Shown here piece by piece: positions 45,478 to 55,744 of a stretch of 64,000 nt of DNA; within the stretch, counting starts at the first letter, position 1; each line of letters starts with the position of its first letter. Source of the stretch: Dactylorhiza incarnata (Eukaryota; Streptophyta; Magnoliopsida; Asparagales; Orchidaceae); assembly GCA_033032865.1 (NCBI GenBank), contig JAWHQI010000272.1:3658001-3722000 (forward strand), read 5' to 3'. Below the pieces are notes generated by a model. It was not told where the DNA came from. It made no database searches and was given only the letters and a program-made list of their open reading frames with translations. The position numbers and the translations under genes were made by a program.

Positions 45478-47380
45478 TGGTGATTTGAATTGACTATCAA
45501 CCCGAAAAGCCAAGTGTACCTATCGAATTGTAGTACCAAGGTCGTGTTTAAAACACGGGGCTGTCAAGTATTACTACTCACGCTTCCAACTATTATCCTA
45601 CAGTACGATTGTTGGGTGATTTTGAGAATTTCTAAATTAAACTACGAGATTACTTAAACGGAAATTCAGAAGAGAAAACTAGCGTTCGATCAAAGAATCA
45701 CCATGAAAAGAGACGAGAGAGAAATAAAATTTATTTCTACGATTGCAAAATAATTCTCGACCGTGATGGTTCCGAAAATGAGAGATAGTCTCGCTAGAGC
45801 ACTAAATCTCCTAACTTAAAGACGGTTTAATTGGAATCTCTTCACAAATCAAACAGGTCTAAAGTCGCATTATCGAAGTAAACCGCACTATTGGATTTGA
45901 CTCCAATCCGGAGGATTTACATCATCCTATCTCTAGGGGTGCGTGCAACTCCTTCCTTCTTTGAGCGATCTTTCAAATCAATGAGTCTCTCGACTACTAT
46001 GAAACGAGATCAAGGGCCTACTACCGTATACCGAAAATACGGAGTCGACGCAAAATATTTCAAAGAGGGATCGAGAATAATTTAAACAAAAGCTAAACTA
46101 AGACATAAAAAAAACTCTCATCTCAATTCATGGATCATCGTGATCGAACGCTAATGAGAATTAGCTATTCATAATCGAAAGAGAAACGACAATATTGGAG
46201 AAAGAAAACATTTTCATTGATAGATAGAAGAGAAGTACAATAAGAAAATTACAAGGACAATAATATTATACTAAAAAAAGATTACAATAATCTAAAAACA
46301 AGAACAACAAAGAGAACTTTCAAAGGCTTACACAAGATCACTACTAGCACTATAATTCCTCTCCACTTCCAACCCCCCAAATGCTTGGGCCAAGGGGTCC
46401 TTTTATAGATGAGGGGGAAGGTTCTAGATGAGATTTATGAGGGAGAGAGAAGGGAAATGCATGGATGGAAGAATGCATGCATGGGTTTAAATGAGGAGGA
46501 GAGAGGTGGCCAAATGCAATGTTTTCTATTTAAGAAGTAAATAAAATAAAATAGAAAATAGAAAATAGAAGAAGGGGAGATGAATAAGAAATAAAGAGGA
46601 GAGAAGAAATTAAAAAAAAGAGAGAGAGGAGATGAGAGAGTGGATCGGCCAATGCATGAATGGGAGCATGCAAAGGTGGCTGTATAAAATGGAGGTGGCG
46701 TGAGTCATGAATGTGGGCAGCCATATTAAATGGAGATGAATATGAATTGCATGGAATGAGGAGGTAATTACGTGAGTGGTGATTGCATGGAACAAAAATG
46801 GCCACGTGCATATTTTATGATGATGATGTGGCAGTCCAACATAAGTGGCGTCTTATTTGTATGAATTTCACTTGGGTTTGCATGGTGGGTTGATGGAAGG
46901 ATTTCAGGTGGCTGCATGCATGAAATAAATGACGACGATGGCGTTGTGCAGCTTGGAAGATGGTGCGGCGAAGCGATGCGGCATCATTATTGACGGCGCG
47001 ACGATGGCGGTGATGGTGGCGGTGAGCAACATCTAACCTACAAGATAAAATAAAAACAAAACAATAAATTAGTTTAAAAATATAATAACACAACAAAAAT
47101 ATCATAACATAATACCTAAAATATAATACTTAAATTATATCATAACATAATCGAAACATAAAATAAAAATTAACAAAAACATGAAACATCAAAAACACAC
47201 AAACAAGCATGCAAACACATAACAATAAATTAAAAATAACACCCAAACATAACATACAAATATTAACTCATATTATAAATTATTGAATTATATCCAATAA
47301 AATAGATAAAATTAATACTAAAAAATTAGGAAAACTTAAGCTAAACTAAGCTAAAAAGCGATGACTAAAACAAGTCATCA
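45478..47380 (-). repeat. LTR D (outer 5' LTR of the Athila array)
   Basis: 1903 bp, ending CAAGTCATCA at 47380, followed by the target duplication ATACT (47381-47385). TATA box at 46401-46408. Confidence 0.92.
46401..46408 (-). promoter_or_regulatory. TATA box, LTR D
   Basis: CTATAAAA on the minus strand, conserved in all four LTRs. Confidence 0.55.
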
Positions 47381-47385
47381 ATACT

Positions 47386-48100
47386 TGAACACCAGAATCT
47401 TATGGAGTATGCCTCCCATGGGCAAGGTGTTAACTCGTTGGCACTCGGGATCCCTCAACCAAAAGGCGTAACACATTATTGACAAGATCAGATCAGAAAT
47501 ACTGAATGATTTACCTTCCAGAATGTGGTATGTAACCATAGTCAGTTGTAAGTAATCTTCCTAGTGTCCCCAGATTTCAACATTAGAGAGTGGAGAAGGA
47601 TGTCTTGGATGATGAGTGCATCGAGAGTAAGAGTAGACATAGAAGTAATAAGGTCACGTTCATTGACATCGTTGTGGAGAACTTGATTCATCAACATCCA
47701 ATCCTGGGTGGTCTGGAATGACTCCAAATATCGAGCCGATTTCTAGATGTAGGCAAACCATACATACTCTCCACGTCAGCACGGAGAATAGTCATAAGGT
47801 GGGCTCCAACATACGACTGAACCCCTCCGTCCACAGTTGTAAGCTTCGGATCCCTGAGATTATTATTAAACTCCCGAACGTGGATGAACGAGAATGGATC
47901 CTCAAAGACTATGACCGGTAGAATTTTTGCGTCATCCAAATAAGTATAAATGTTGGGATATTTATCAACATCAATCTCAATATACATGGTTAAGCTCACT
48001 ATAGCACCCTCCACAGCTGGATTGGACTGAGCATATGCACGAGAGAGCTTGGAGAAGCTTCATCTGGGGTATGAGCTAGAGGATGCCTTTACCTGAAATA
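47386..48100 (-). pseudogene. N-terminal half of a plant transposon-protein-like gene
   Basis: Readable from 48014: EDPFSFIHVREFNNNLRDP, QSYVGAHLMTILRADVESMYGLP. In shifted frames follow LTLDALIIQDILLHSLM or ISDLILSIMCYAFWLRDPE and LPMGGILHKIL. The order (VREF..NL, V.G..V.., ..LPYG.LLT-like) fits the 'putative plant transposon protein' domain found in many plant repeats. The frame changes about three times. It continues at 20060-19672 beyond the Athila array. Function unknown; the family call is by motif memory only. Confidence 0.4.
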
Positions 48101-48478
48101 AGAGGAAGAACACCACCAATCAATAATGAGAAAAATCATAAAACTGATTTAGATCGATACACCCGAGCAGTAACACCGATAACATCAGGCAGTAGTCAGG
48201 CAAAATATTCATCATCTTCCTCTTCTGTGTCTCTCCCCAAAACCATTAGGTCCAACATTTCTATTGTGGAAATCGGAAGTTTATGGGCACAATATTGTTT
48301 CTAACCAAGAATCTCCATTCTAGCAGTAGATTTATGAAGAAAAGTGAAAAAGCTAACTCAACCCACCATGAAACTCAAAATAAATTAAGATCTACCATGG
48401 ATATAGTGTATAAATAAAAAAAACATCCACTAAACTCTCCTTAAAATTACAAAAAAGTGGGAGAAAAGCGGTACCTCT
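48101..48478. other. Unassigned AT-rich sequence
   Basis: No frame or signal I can support. It separates the transposon-protein remnant from the plus-strand Copia LTR, whose left end is not clear. Confidence 0.35.
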
Positions 48479-48535
48479 GTCTAGCGAACAGCGGACTCTA
48501 TCTCATAGGGTGGTGACTGGATCAGGTCACACGCC

Positions 48536-48544
48536 TATAAATAG
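48536..48544 (+). promoter_or_regulatory. TATA box of the plus-strand Copia LTR
   Basis: TATAAATAG within ACGCCTATAAATAGGAGTC. Confidence 0.6.
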
Positions 48545-48737
48545 GAGTCACTGTAGCAGCAAAATCATCGCACCAAGTGTAAGCTGAGCTCGCGCCTAAT
48601 TCTTGCGGTCTCTTTTTGTGCCCGGGCAGTTTGCTGATTGAACTTTCCTTGTACAGCTTCTGTGGATTGTGCGGGCAGTCGCGGTCACCTCTTCTTCTAA
48701 GGTGTTCGGGCGGTCTCGCGGCTTGCAGTGCGGGTTA

Positions 48738-49954
48738 TTGGACCGGTAGGCGCACTTAGAGGGTGGGGGGTGAATAAGAGTTTTAAAAAACTTATATTAT
48801 ATTTTGAAAAGCTTTGTAATAATGCAAGAATAAAGACAATAAGAAGTCAAGTAAAACAATTGAAATAAAGTAGAGACATGCTTTATTAATATCAAATAAA
48901 GTTTTACAAAAGTTGACTTCTATGACGCTAGAAATCGGTGGCGATGAATAGTAAAGTCTTTTTGTTTTCTATACCGACTCGTATCCCCACGAACCGGTTG
49001 GCTTTAGCCGATCCTTCCCCGGATATGGCCTCAAGCCGCTCTAGCCAACCCTTCCCCGGATATGGCCTCGAGCACCCCCTAGACATAGCCTAGATCTAGT
49101 CGCCAACACGAGGCGAATTTCAGCCCTAAGTCCTACCCAGACCTAGTCGCCAACACGAGGCGAATTTACTACACGATTACAAGAAAAGATGTGAAATAAA
49201 AAGACAATAATATAAACACTCCCTCTATGTAGATCTCTTGGAGAAGTAGACGAAGACGCAGAGTTTGATCGTAGTCGATGCGGTCTTTCGTCATGATGAT
49301 GATGCATGTTGAAATCTTCTCCACATATCTCCTTTAGCCTTTATAAATTTGTGGGAGTATCTCTCTGAAACTTCCTCTCTATGCTGTGGCACGAAGCTCT
49401 GGAATTCTGGATCTCTTGAGGATGAGGAAGATGGAGCCAATAGGTCCTTTTTATAGACTAAGCGCTAGCGCCTGCGCTAGCGGTACCGCCGGCGCTATCC
49501 CATATTAGGACACATTCTGCGCGGCAGAATCTTCAATCTGAGGAAACACTTCTCTCTTGCCTACTGTGCTCCTCGCTATCGCCTGCGCTATCGGATATCG
49601 CCTAGCGCTATCTCCTTCTATAAGTTCTCCCGGCAATTGCGCTTTAAGACAATATTTTGTCGAACGGGAATTCGTCGAATGCCGCTGAGAGTTTGTGGAA
49701 CAATTTTCGTCGAACAATATTCCGTCGAACGCCGCTAACAGTTCGTCGAACGACAGCTAGCGCCTGAGCTAGTCCTACCGCCAGCGCTAGTAGGTGTTTT
49801 GGATTTGATGGCTCAACTTTAGGGGCAACCTTCTTATGTACTCCTTGAGTCATGTGGACTTTGTTATCCTGCACACTTAAACACACAAGATCAAATACAC
49901 ATAGGATTTATTATTCTCAAACCAAGGAAATGCGGAAGACCATGTTCCAACACA
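48738..49954 (-). mobile_element. Solo LTR, Sirevirus-like, inside the Copia LTR
   Basis: The left end carries CTTAGAGGGTGGGGGGTGAATAAGAG, the counterpart of the CCTAGAGGGGGGTGAATAGG motif of two other LTRs here. The right end is CATGTTCCAACACA. GGTT(A/G) flanks both sides (48733-48737 and 49955-49959), a weak target duplication. Limits are good to about five bases. Minus-strand TATA box CTATAAAAA at 49448-49456; upstream of it (49460-49790) are GCGCTAGCGCC and TTCGTCGAAC palindromes. Confidence 0.6.
49448..49456 (-). promoter_or_regulatory. TATA box of the solo LTR
   Basis: CTATAAAAA on the minus strand, next to the palindrome-rich stretch 49460-49790. Confidence 0.5.
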
Positions 49955-50207
49955 GGTTGCTGGAGTTCGGGAGAATCAGTGGAGTTTGGAAGGTCGCGGA
50001 GGTTCAGTTGGTGTTGTTCAAGTCGTCGGCATCTGTTCGTGCGGTCTCCTTTTCTAGTCGCGTGAACACCTAGGTCATGCGGTCTATATGTTCAGACCAC
50101 TGGTTATCTTTCTTCTGCATTGTATTTCTCTTTTGGTTTTGTGTACTGACGAAATCATGTCTCGCCATGTATACCTCGCTCTATAATGAAGATTTCTGCT
50201 ATTTTTC

Positions 50208-50213
50208 AATAAA
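50208..50213 (+). terminator. Polyadenylation signal of the plus-strand Copia LTR
   Basis: AATAAA about 90 bases before the LTR end. Confidence 0.4.
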
Positions 50214-50302
50214 GATTATGTTGCTTCATGTGCTTCTTTTTGAGGCTGTAACTTTGAGTTGTACAATTCCAGCTCACCCCTAGATCTTCGGAAAAGTTCA
50301 CA

Positions 50303-50315
50303 TGGTATCAAAGCG
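50303..50315 (+). other. Primer binding site, tRNA-Met type, plus-strand Copia
   Basis: TGGTATCAAAGCG directly after the LTR end. Bases 50316-50387 are leader remnant without a frame. Confidence 0.65.
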
Positions 50316-50387
50316 AAGTTGGAGTGGATAGAGCAGTGAATAACTCAAAGTTGTCATCGCCTTTGTGAAGAAGGAACCAGTGGTAGA

Positions 50388-51811
50388 GCCAACTTCTCCA
50401 AACTCGGCTCAAAGAGCTTACAGCACAAGTTCCTCAGAACTTCTCAGATCAAGAATGATCCTACCTCAGGACACAAGTCCCTACAACTCAGAGTTATCAC
50501 CACCTACCTCAGGCACAGCTGCCCTACAAACTCAGAGGATAACACCACCTACAGCTCAGACAATAATGTCCTACAACTCAGACCTCTCCCAGGTCCTACC
50601 TCTCAGAGGACTCCTCCTCCTACAGCTCAGACCAGCTCCTGGTCCTACCTCAGGCTGTTAATCCCTACCTCAGATCTGCTCCAGATCCTACACTCAGGCC
50701 TCCAGCCCTACAGCTCAGAACCCTCAGGTTCCTACAAACTCAGACCAAATGGTCTTACAACTCATGCAAGATGCCCTATAGATAAATGATTTAGAAATTT
50801 ATTCTACAGTATAGGTACTCTCCTGTAGATCATGTACTGACTGTGCTTCCTGTTGCTGAAGATGTTGATTACAGCAACTAACTTGATCTTCCTCTTCGGC
50901 AGAGTGATGGAAGATCACCTTGCTCCTTCTTGCAAAGGAGCTAACTTTCTTTCTCTGTTATCTTCTTCTTCTTGTTTAGTGAACGGGAGGAAGAAGACAA
51001 GAGCTTCAGCCGTCAATTTAACAGTTGATCTCTTTTGCACGTTACAGAGAGTTTCAAATGTGCCCTAACTCTTCCTTTTATACATATCTGATCTTCAACG
51101 GCTCTTAGCTGATCTGCTGAGAGGTATGGGAGAAGCTGGTGTACCCCATACAACTTTTCTGCAACTAGTCCTAGCCGCAGGACCGCCACCCTACTTTTCC
51201 GTAGAGAAGGACTGCGCTCAACGAACGTGGAACACTCTACGTTCGACGAACCAGTTGTCCCCTGCGTTCGACGATCTTGCCAGCTCAGCGCTCGACAAAC
51301 TTGCCTTGTGTATCTTCTCAGCGGCTCCGCTGAGACGGCTCCTCGTCTCAGCGTTTGTCGAACGACGTTCAGCGTTCGATGATCTTGCCTAGTGTGTCTT
51401 CTCAGCGGCTTCAGCTTTGATCTTGTCTCAGTGGTTTCTGCTTCGACCTCGTCTCAGCGGTCGACGAACGACGTACAGCGTTCGACGAATATCGAGCCCA
51501 GTTCGATGACCATGCTGATTCTCAGCGTATAATGAACTTCTCAGCGGAGGCACCTTCTTCTCAGCGGATACGCTGAGACGGCTCCTCGTCTCAGCGGTTT
51601 TTCCCCCCTCGTCTCAGCGGTTCGGCTGAGAAAAAACTTCATCTTTTGGAAGATGATTTCTCCACATCTAAGGGCATGTTTGTCCCTTCCTTTTGAGTCA
51701 CCTGCACCTGTATATCTTACACAAGTATATCTCATCAAATACAATATGTCCTTAGCATTGAGAGTGATGCCTCTTCAAATCAAGGTACTATTGAGGGCAA
51801 TATACCCAACA
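50388..51811 (-). repeat. 3' LTR of the Sirevirus-like element, truncated
   Basis: From GCCAACTTCTCC at 50388 it matches the 5' LTR from 63903 on. The right end ATACCCAACA at 51811 is followed by the PPT, so on the minus strand it starts TGTTGGGTAT. About 222 bases at its left end, present in the 5' LTR (63681-63902), are missing. CTCAG-CTAC words repeat through 50400-50760. At 51210-51620 GTTCGACGAAC and CTCAGCGG/CCGCTGAGACG palindromes repeat, upstream (minus sense) of TATAAAA at 51076-51082. Confidence 0.88.
51076..51082 (-). promoter_or_regulatory. TATA box, Sirevirus-like 3' LTR
   Basis: TATAAAA on the minus strand, 130 bases from the palindromic stretch at 51210-51620. Confidence 0.5.
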
Positions 51812-52182
51812 ATCTCCCCCTATTTGAAGAAGGCAGAACATCCCCAATGCTAAGGTACATTAATAACAAAAATCATATCATAGAAAAATGATATGTATAG
51901 CATAGGCCCTATCTCCCTCTTGCTAATATCCTAAGCATAGGTTCTTACTTAGCAATGGCTCTTTCTCCCCCTTTCTGGTTTCTTCAACTATTTATCCCAT
52001 TAGGGATTGGGAGGCAACATCTATAGATCCCTTTGGATCAACTTATAGGTCAACCTATACAATCTTGGCATTTGCCATCTCCCCCTCAACCTGAGCAGGG
52101 AATTTGCTCCCCCTTAATTGGTGAGCAATTACTGTAATAACTGAACCTATTTAAATTGAACATCACATTTTAGCTCCCCCTC
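51812..52182 (-). other. Multiple polypurine tracts
   Basis: AGGGGGAGAT touches the LTR (51812-51821). Further AGGGGGAG-like tracts (minus strand) are at 51911-51920, 51961-51972, 52077-52087, 52106-52115 and 52173-52182. Repeated PPTs upstream of the 3' LTR are a known mark of Sireviruses. No frame lies in this stretch. Confidence 0.75.
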
Positions 52183-52192
52183 AATGTGAGTA

Positions 52193-53668
52193 CTAGTCTA
52201 CACTCAACATCCCTAGTTCTATCTTGAAAGCATTAAAGTTGACCTCATCCAATGGCTTAGTGAAGATATCAGCTACTTGATTGTCTGTAAGGACATATTC
52301 AAGTTTGATATTTTCACACTCTACATACTCCCTAATAAAATGATACCTAATTTCTATGTGCTTGGTCCTGCTATGGGAAAAAGGATGTTTAGCAATAGAA
52401 ATTGCACTGGATGAGTCACACAGCAGGGGAGAATGTCTTACCTTGATGTTGTAGTCTTCCAACTGATGTTGGATCCACAGAATTTGAGCACAGCAGCTAC
52501 CTGCTGCAATGTACTCTGACTCAGCTGTGGATATGGCCACACTGGTTTGCTTTTTGCTGCTCCATGAGACCAGCCTCCTCCCTTGGAATTGACAGGTGCC
52601 ACTTGTGCTTTTCCTGTCCTCTTTGCATCCTGCAAAATTTGCATATGAGTAGCCTATCAGTTCAAAATCATTGTTTCTAGGGTACCAAAGGCCATGATTC
52701 AGGCTTCCCTTGAGGTATCTCAAGATCCTCTTCACAGAGGTGTAGTGAGACTCCTTAGGACAGGCCTTATACCTAGCACAAACACATGTAGAATACATAA
52801 TGTCTGGCCTACTCGCAGTTAAGTACAACAGGGATCCAATGATACACCTGTACATGGACTCATCAAAGGCCTTCCCCTTTTCATCCTTGTCTAATGATAC
52901 ATTAGATCCCATGGGTGTCCTCATGGTGGAAGAAGATTCCATCCCAAATTTCTTGATGAGCTCCTTGGTGTACTTAGTTTGGGAAATGAAGATTCCATTC
53001 TCAGACTGTTTCACCTGGAGCCCAAGGAAATATTTGAGCTCACCCATACTGCTCATCTCAAACTCCCCCTGCATTAGATTAGCAAATTTCTTGCAGAGGT
53101 TGTCATCAGTAGACCCAAAAATTATGTCATCAACATATATTTGGACTAGGAGAATCTTGCCCCTTGTTTCCCTAAGAAACAATGTGCTATCTATCTTTCC
53201 CCTCAAGAACTTGTTCTTGATGAGAAAGCTAGACAATGTCTCATACCAAGCCCTTGGGGCTTGCTTAAGACCATACAGGGCTTTCTTAAGAAAATAGACA
53301 TGAGAAGTGAGAGTAGGATGGACAAAACCTGATGGCTGCTCTACATATACTTCCTCTTTTAGATTTCCATTTAGGAATGCTGACTTGACATCCATCTGAT
53401 ATACTTTGAATCCTTTGTGGGCTGCATGTGCAAGGAATAACCTTATAGCCTCCAACCTTGCAACTGGGGCAAAGGTTTGATCAAAGTCAATCCCTTCCTC
53501 TTGCATGTATCCCTTTGCAACAAGCCTTTCCTTGTTCTTGATGATAGTTCTATTCTCATCCATCTTATTTCTGAAGATCCATTTGGTGCCAATGATGTTG
53601 TGTCCTTGTGGTCTTGGCACTAATTTCCATACTTTGCATCTTTTGAATTGCAACAGTTCTTTCTGCAT
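52193..53668 (-). CDS. Reverse transcriptase / RNase H of the Sirevirus-like element (open frame)
   Basis: 491 codons open. [45 protein letters not shown] (first catalytic Asp), [15 protein letters not shown] and YVDDIIFGS. RNase [10 protein letters not shown] where Copia has SDAD, so the first catalytic aspartate is lost; the STAESEYIA glutamate and LLCDSSSAI aspartate remain; it ends [13 protein letters not shown]. The Met at 53668 is internal: the codon two before it is TAG where Gln is expected (WI-stop-AM). This is the downstream segment of one long Gag-Pol. Confidence 0.93.
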   Translation of the reverse strand: MQKELLQFKRCKVWKLVPRPQGHNIIGTKWIFRNKMDENRTIIKNKERLVAKGYMQEEGIDFDQTFAPVARLEAIRLFLAHAAHKGFKVYQMDVKSAFLNGNLKEEVYVEQPSGFVHPTLTSHVYFLKKALYGLKQAPRAWYETLSSFLIKNKFLRGKIDSTLFLRETRGKILLVQIYVDDIIFGSTDDNLCKKFANLMQGEFEMSSMGELKYFLGLQVKQSENGIFISQTKYTKELIKKFGMESSSTMRTPMGSNVSLDKDEKGKAFDESMYRCIIGSLLYLTASRPDIMYSTCVCARYKACPKESHYTSVKRILRYLKGSLNHGLWYPRNNDFELIGYSYANFAGCKEDRKSTSGTCQFQGRRLVSWSSKKQTSVAISTAESEYIAAGSCCAQILWIQHQLEDYNIKVRHSPLLCDSSSAISIAKHPFSHSRTKHIEIRYHFIREYVECENIKLEYVLTDNQVADIFTKPLDEVNFNAFKIELGMLSVD

Positions 53669-54094
53669 TGCCTAGATCCAGAATGGATCCATATTGGCCT
53701 CTTCAAACTTCTTAGGCTCTACTTGTGACAGAAAACTGAGGAACTGGGCCTCATTATGAGCTCTGCTTCTGGTTGTCACACCTTGCTGGACATTTCCAAT
53801 AATCTGTTCTAAGGGTTGATCCCTTAGATGTCTTGTAGCTGCAGGAAATCTGTGCTCAACTTGCTGAACTTCTTCAACTGGTTCAGCAGCTTCTTAAGCA
53901 TCTTCAACATCTTGCACCTTTGCTTCTTCTTGAACTTCTGCATCCGGATTTGCTTTATTGTTGCTGGAAGGTTCTTTCCATTGCATCTTCACTTCCTGTC
54001 CGAACAGAAGAACTGGGCCAGCCCTTGTAGATTAGGCTGGACTCATCAAATACTACATGCATGGACTCTTCCACAACATGAGTTTTCTTTTTAT
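53669..54094 (-). pseudogene. Integrase C-terminus and linker, Sirevirus-like element
   Basis: Continues the integrase frame of 60195-60484 across the element 2 insertion: VYKKKTHVVEESMHVVFDESS, which follows HSRAYK of the other side. Then a decayed linker with several stops, up to KKFEEANMDPFWI next to RT. Confidence 0.75.
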
Positions 54095-54351
54095 ATACCT
54101 GATGAGTCTCCATTATATACATGTTTTAGGACTCATTTAGGCTTATTATCATGCATAGGTGCTGCATATTAGGTGGATTATCGCTCATATTAGATTAGTA
54201 GTTCATTTGCGTAGATAGTACCTTCCAAAGCCTTATTCTGTGTGTTATCTTGGATGCTCCCCTTTTATTCTTTTTGGTGCATATTTTATGTCGCTGAGGA
54301 GCTTTGTTTCTATGCCGCAGCGGGTATGTTTGAGTTTTCACGCAGGTTCAT

Positions 54352-54645
54352 GGGTCGTGCGACGTTCGAAGTTTATTTAGGAGCAGTTTATGCCTGAAAT
54401 GCCACTGATCGTGCGTTTCCCTCACGCACGATCAGTTGATCGTGCGCCTCTGGTCGTGCGCGTTCATTTGCTGCCCAAAAACGGCTTCGTAGTTTGGTCG
54501 TGCGTTTGCTACGCACGATCGTGCGCACGGTCGTGCGATTTATTATTTTCTGTAGTTTTGCCTTGCAGGTTTCCGGCTACAGCGCGCACGACCACTCGCG
54601 GCCCAGTGCGCACGACCCCTGGTCGTGCGCCACTGGTCGTGCGCA
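54352..54645. promoter_or_regulatory. TCGTGCG palindrome array, element 2 5' LTR
   Basis: About thirteen TCGTGCG/CGCACGA words, including CGCACGATCGTGCGCACGG. It lies immediately upstream of the TATA-like box, the same position as in element 1. Confidence 0.75.
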
Positions 54646-54663
54646 CTATTTATTCCAGCGCTT

Positions 54664-54671
54664 ATTTATAG
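54664..54671 (+). promoter_or_regulatory. TATA-like box, element 2 5' LTR
   Basis: TATTTATA(G), about 20 bases after the last TCGTGCG word. The 3' LTR copy is at 59204-59211. Confidence 0.45.
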
Positions 54672-55624
54672 TCTGGCTCCGCAATTTTTGGGCAGAGAGC
54701 AATACAGGGGCCCGATTAGCCCGCCGTTTTGGGCGATCTTCATCCGGGAGACTCCTCCAGCGATCAAGAGTTGTTTCTCTACCATTGGGGAGCCCTTCCG
54801 GCCGTCAGCAAAGCTTTCCTAGTGAGCGTTCTTCAAGTTGTTGCGGATAAAGTGGAGATCACCGGAGAATGTGACAGATCTCCGGCACCGGAAGCACCCC
54901 TCGACCGACATCGGAAGAGGATTGACAACTCGCTATTCCGGCCGTGACCCACGGCTCTCCTTCTTGAGTGGTTTTCTCTTAACTTATCTTGTTATAACTA
55001 GTTGAATATTTGTGTAATGAACTTGAATGATTTGTTTGTCTATGAATGAATTATCTGGTGTTTACATAATCTCCTTTGTATTGCTCTGTATTGCGTCCGC
55101 CTCCACTCCACTCCACTTCCACACACACGTTCTAGCTAGCTCACTCTAGCAAAAGCTAGAGGTGAGAGTGAAGAGGTGCTTTCGAACCTCATCAAAGCCC
55201 CACACTGTGGCCATTTCACCCACATACCGAAGCACGGCATCCCGGCTGTTGCACTCACCCCCACTTTGCGAAGAGGTGTGTGCGACCCTCAATCGTCACA
55301 GTTACTTTCCGTCCACGCGCCTTCCGAAGCACGGCATCGCAGCCGTTGCATCCATCCCGCCTTGCGAAGCGGAGTTTTGTCCCGCATCTCTTATTTCTGC
55401 AATAGTCTAGATCACCCATCACAAAGCCCATTTTTTTTTACTTTCTTTCACTCGTCATAACAACCACCTCACTCTATTTTCTTATCACCACATCCTGCAT
55501 TCCTTGAGAGATCGATACTTGGGGATAACATCCCATTTTTTATTACTTGAGCGACCGGTGCACTACCGTCGTATCGCATTTCGTGCCTGCTAATTAGTAG
55601 TGCCGAAATAGCGCATCAAGTTTT

Positions 55625-55642
55625 TGGCGCCGTTGCCAGGGA
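55625..55642 (+). other. Primer binding site, tRNA-Asp type, element 2
   Basis: TGGCGCCGTTGCCAGGGA, one base different from the tRNA-Asp complement TGGCGCCGTTGCCGGGGA. Six bases after the LTR. Confidence 0.85.
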
Positions 55643-55744
55643 ATGCAGGCGTGACGAGATGTTGTTTGTGAGTCGATTATTTTCGAGTGAGTCTTTTATT
55701 CTTTTTAATTTATTCCTTTTCATGCTATTTTCTTCTTCTATATC

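Larger units (their letters stand above)
20066..47380 (-). mobile_element. Tandem Athila (Ty3/Gypsy) array: four LTRs, three internal regions
   Basis: The order in plus coordinates is LTR A, unit I, LTR B, unit II, LTR C, unit III, LTR D. All are on the minus strand and directly joined, and neighbours share one LTR. The only target duplication is ATACT at the outer edges (20061-20065 and 47381-47385); there is none at the inner LTRs. So one Athila element inserted and later grew by unequal recombination through its LTRs. Units I and II are about 7.6 kb inside; unit III has lost 3.16 kb. Athila identity rests on the Gag, protease, RT and integrase motifs and the tRNA-Asp primer site. Confidence 0.92.
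48479..50302 (+). mobile_element. 5' LTR of a plus-strand Copia element, interrupted by a solo LTR
   Basis: The right end GTTCACA at 50302 is followed directly by a tRNA-Met type PBS, which fixes orientation and right border. Promoter TATAAATAG is at 48536-48544 and polyadenylation signal AATAAA at 50208-50213, in the expected order. The LTR is split at about 48737/49955 by another LTR. Its own length without the insert would be about 600 bases. The left border (TGTCTAGCG near 48478) is a guess. Only about 70 bases of leader follow the PBS before another element begins. Confidence 0.55.
54100..55618 (+). repeat. 5' LTR of element 2
   Basis: 1519 bp, TGATGAGTCT...ATAGCGCATCA. TATA-like TATTTATAG at 54664-54671 follows the TCGTGCG array. 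Near 55215-55380, CGAAGCACGGCATC and TTGCGAAG units repeat imperfectly. Confidence 0.93.

Noticed and set aside
20066..47380. Three independent Athila insertions or simple assembly duplication
   Set aside because: There are no TSDs at the inner LTRs, and the units differ by private stops, indels and a 3.16 kb deletion, so they are not assembly copies of one locus.
54400..54650. CRISPR-like array of palindromic repeats
   Set aside because: Spacing is irregular, words occur in both orientations, and the context is a plant LTR promoter.
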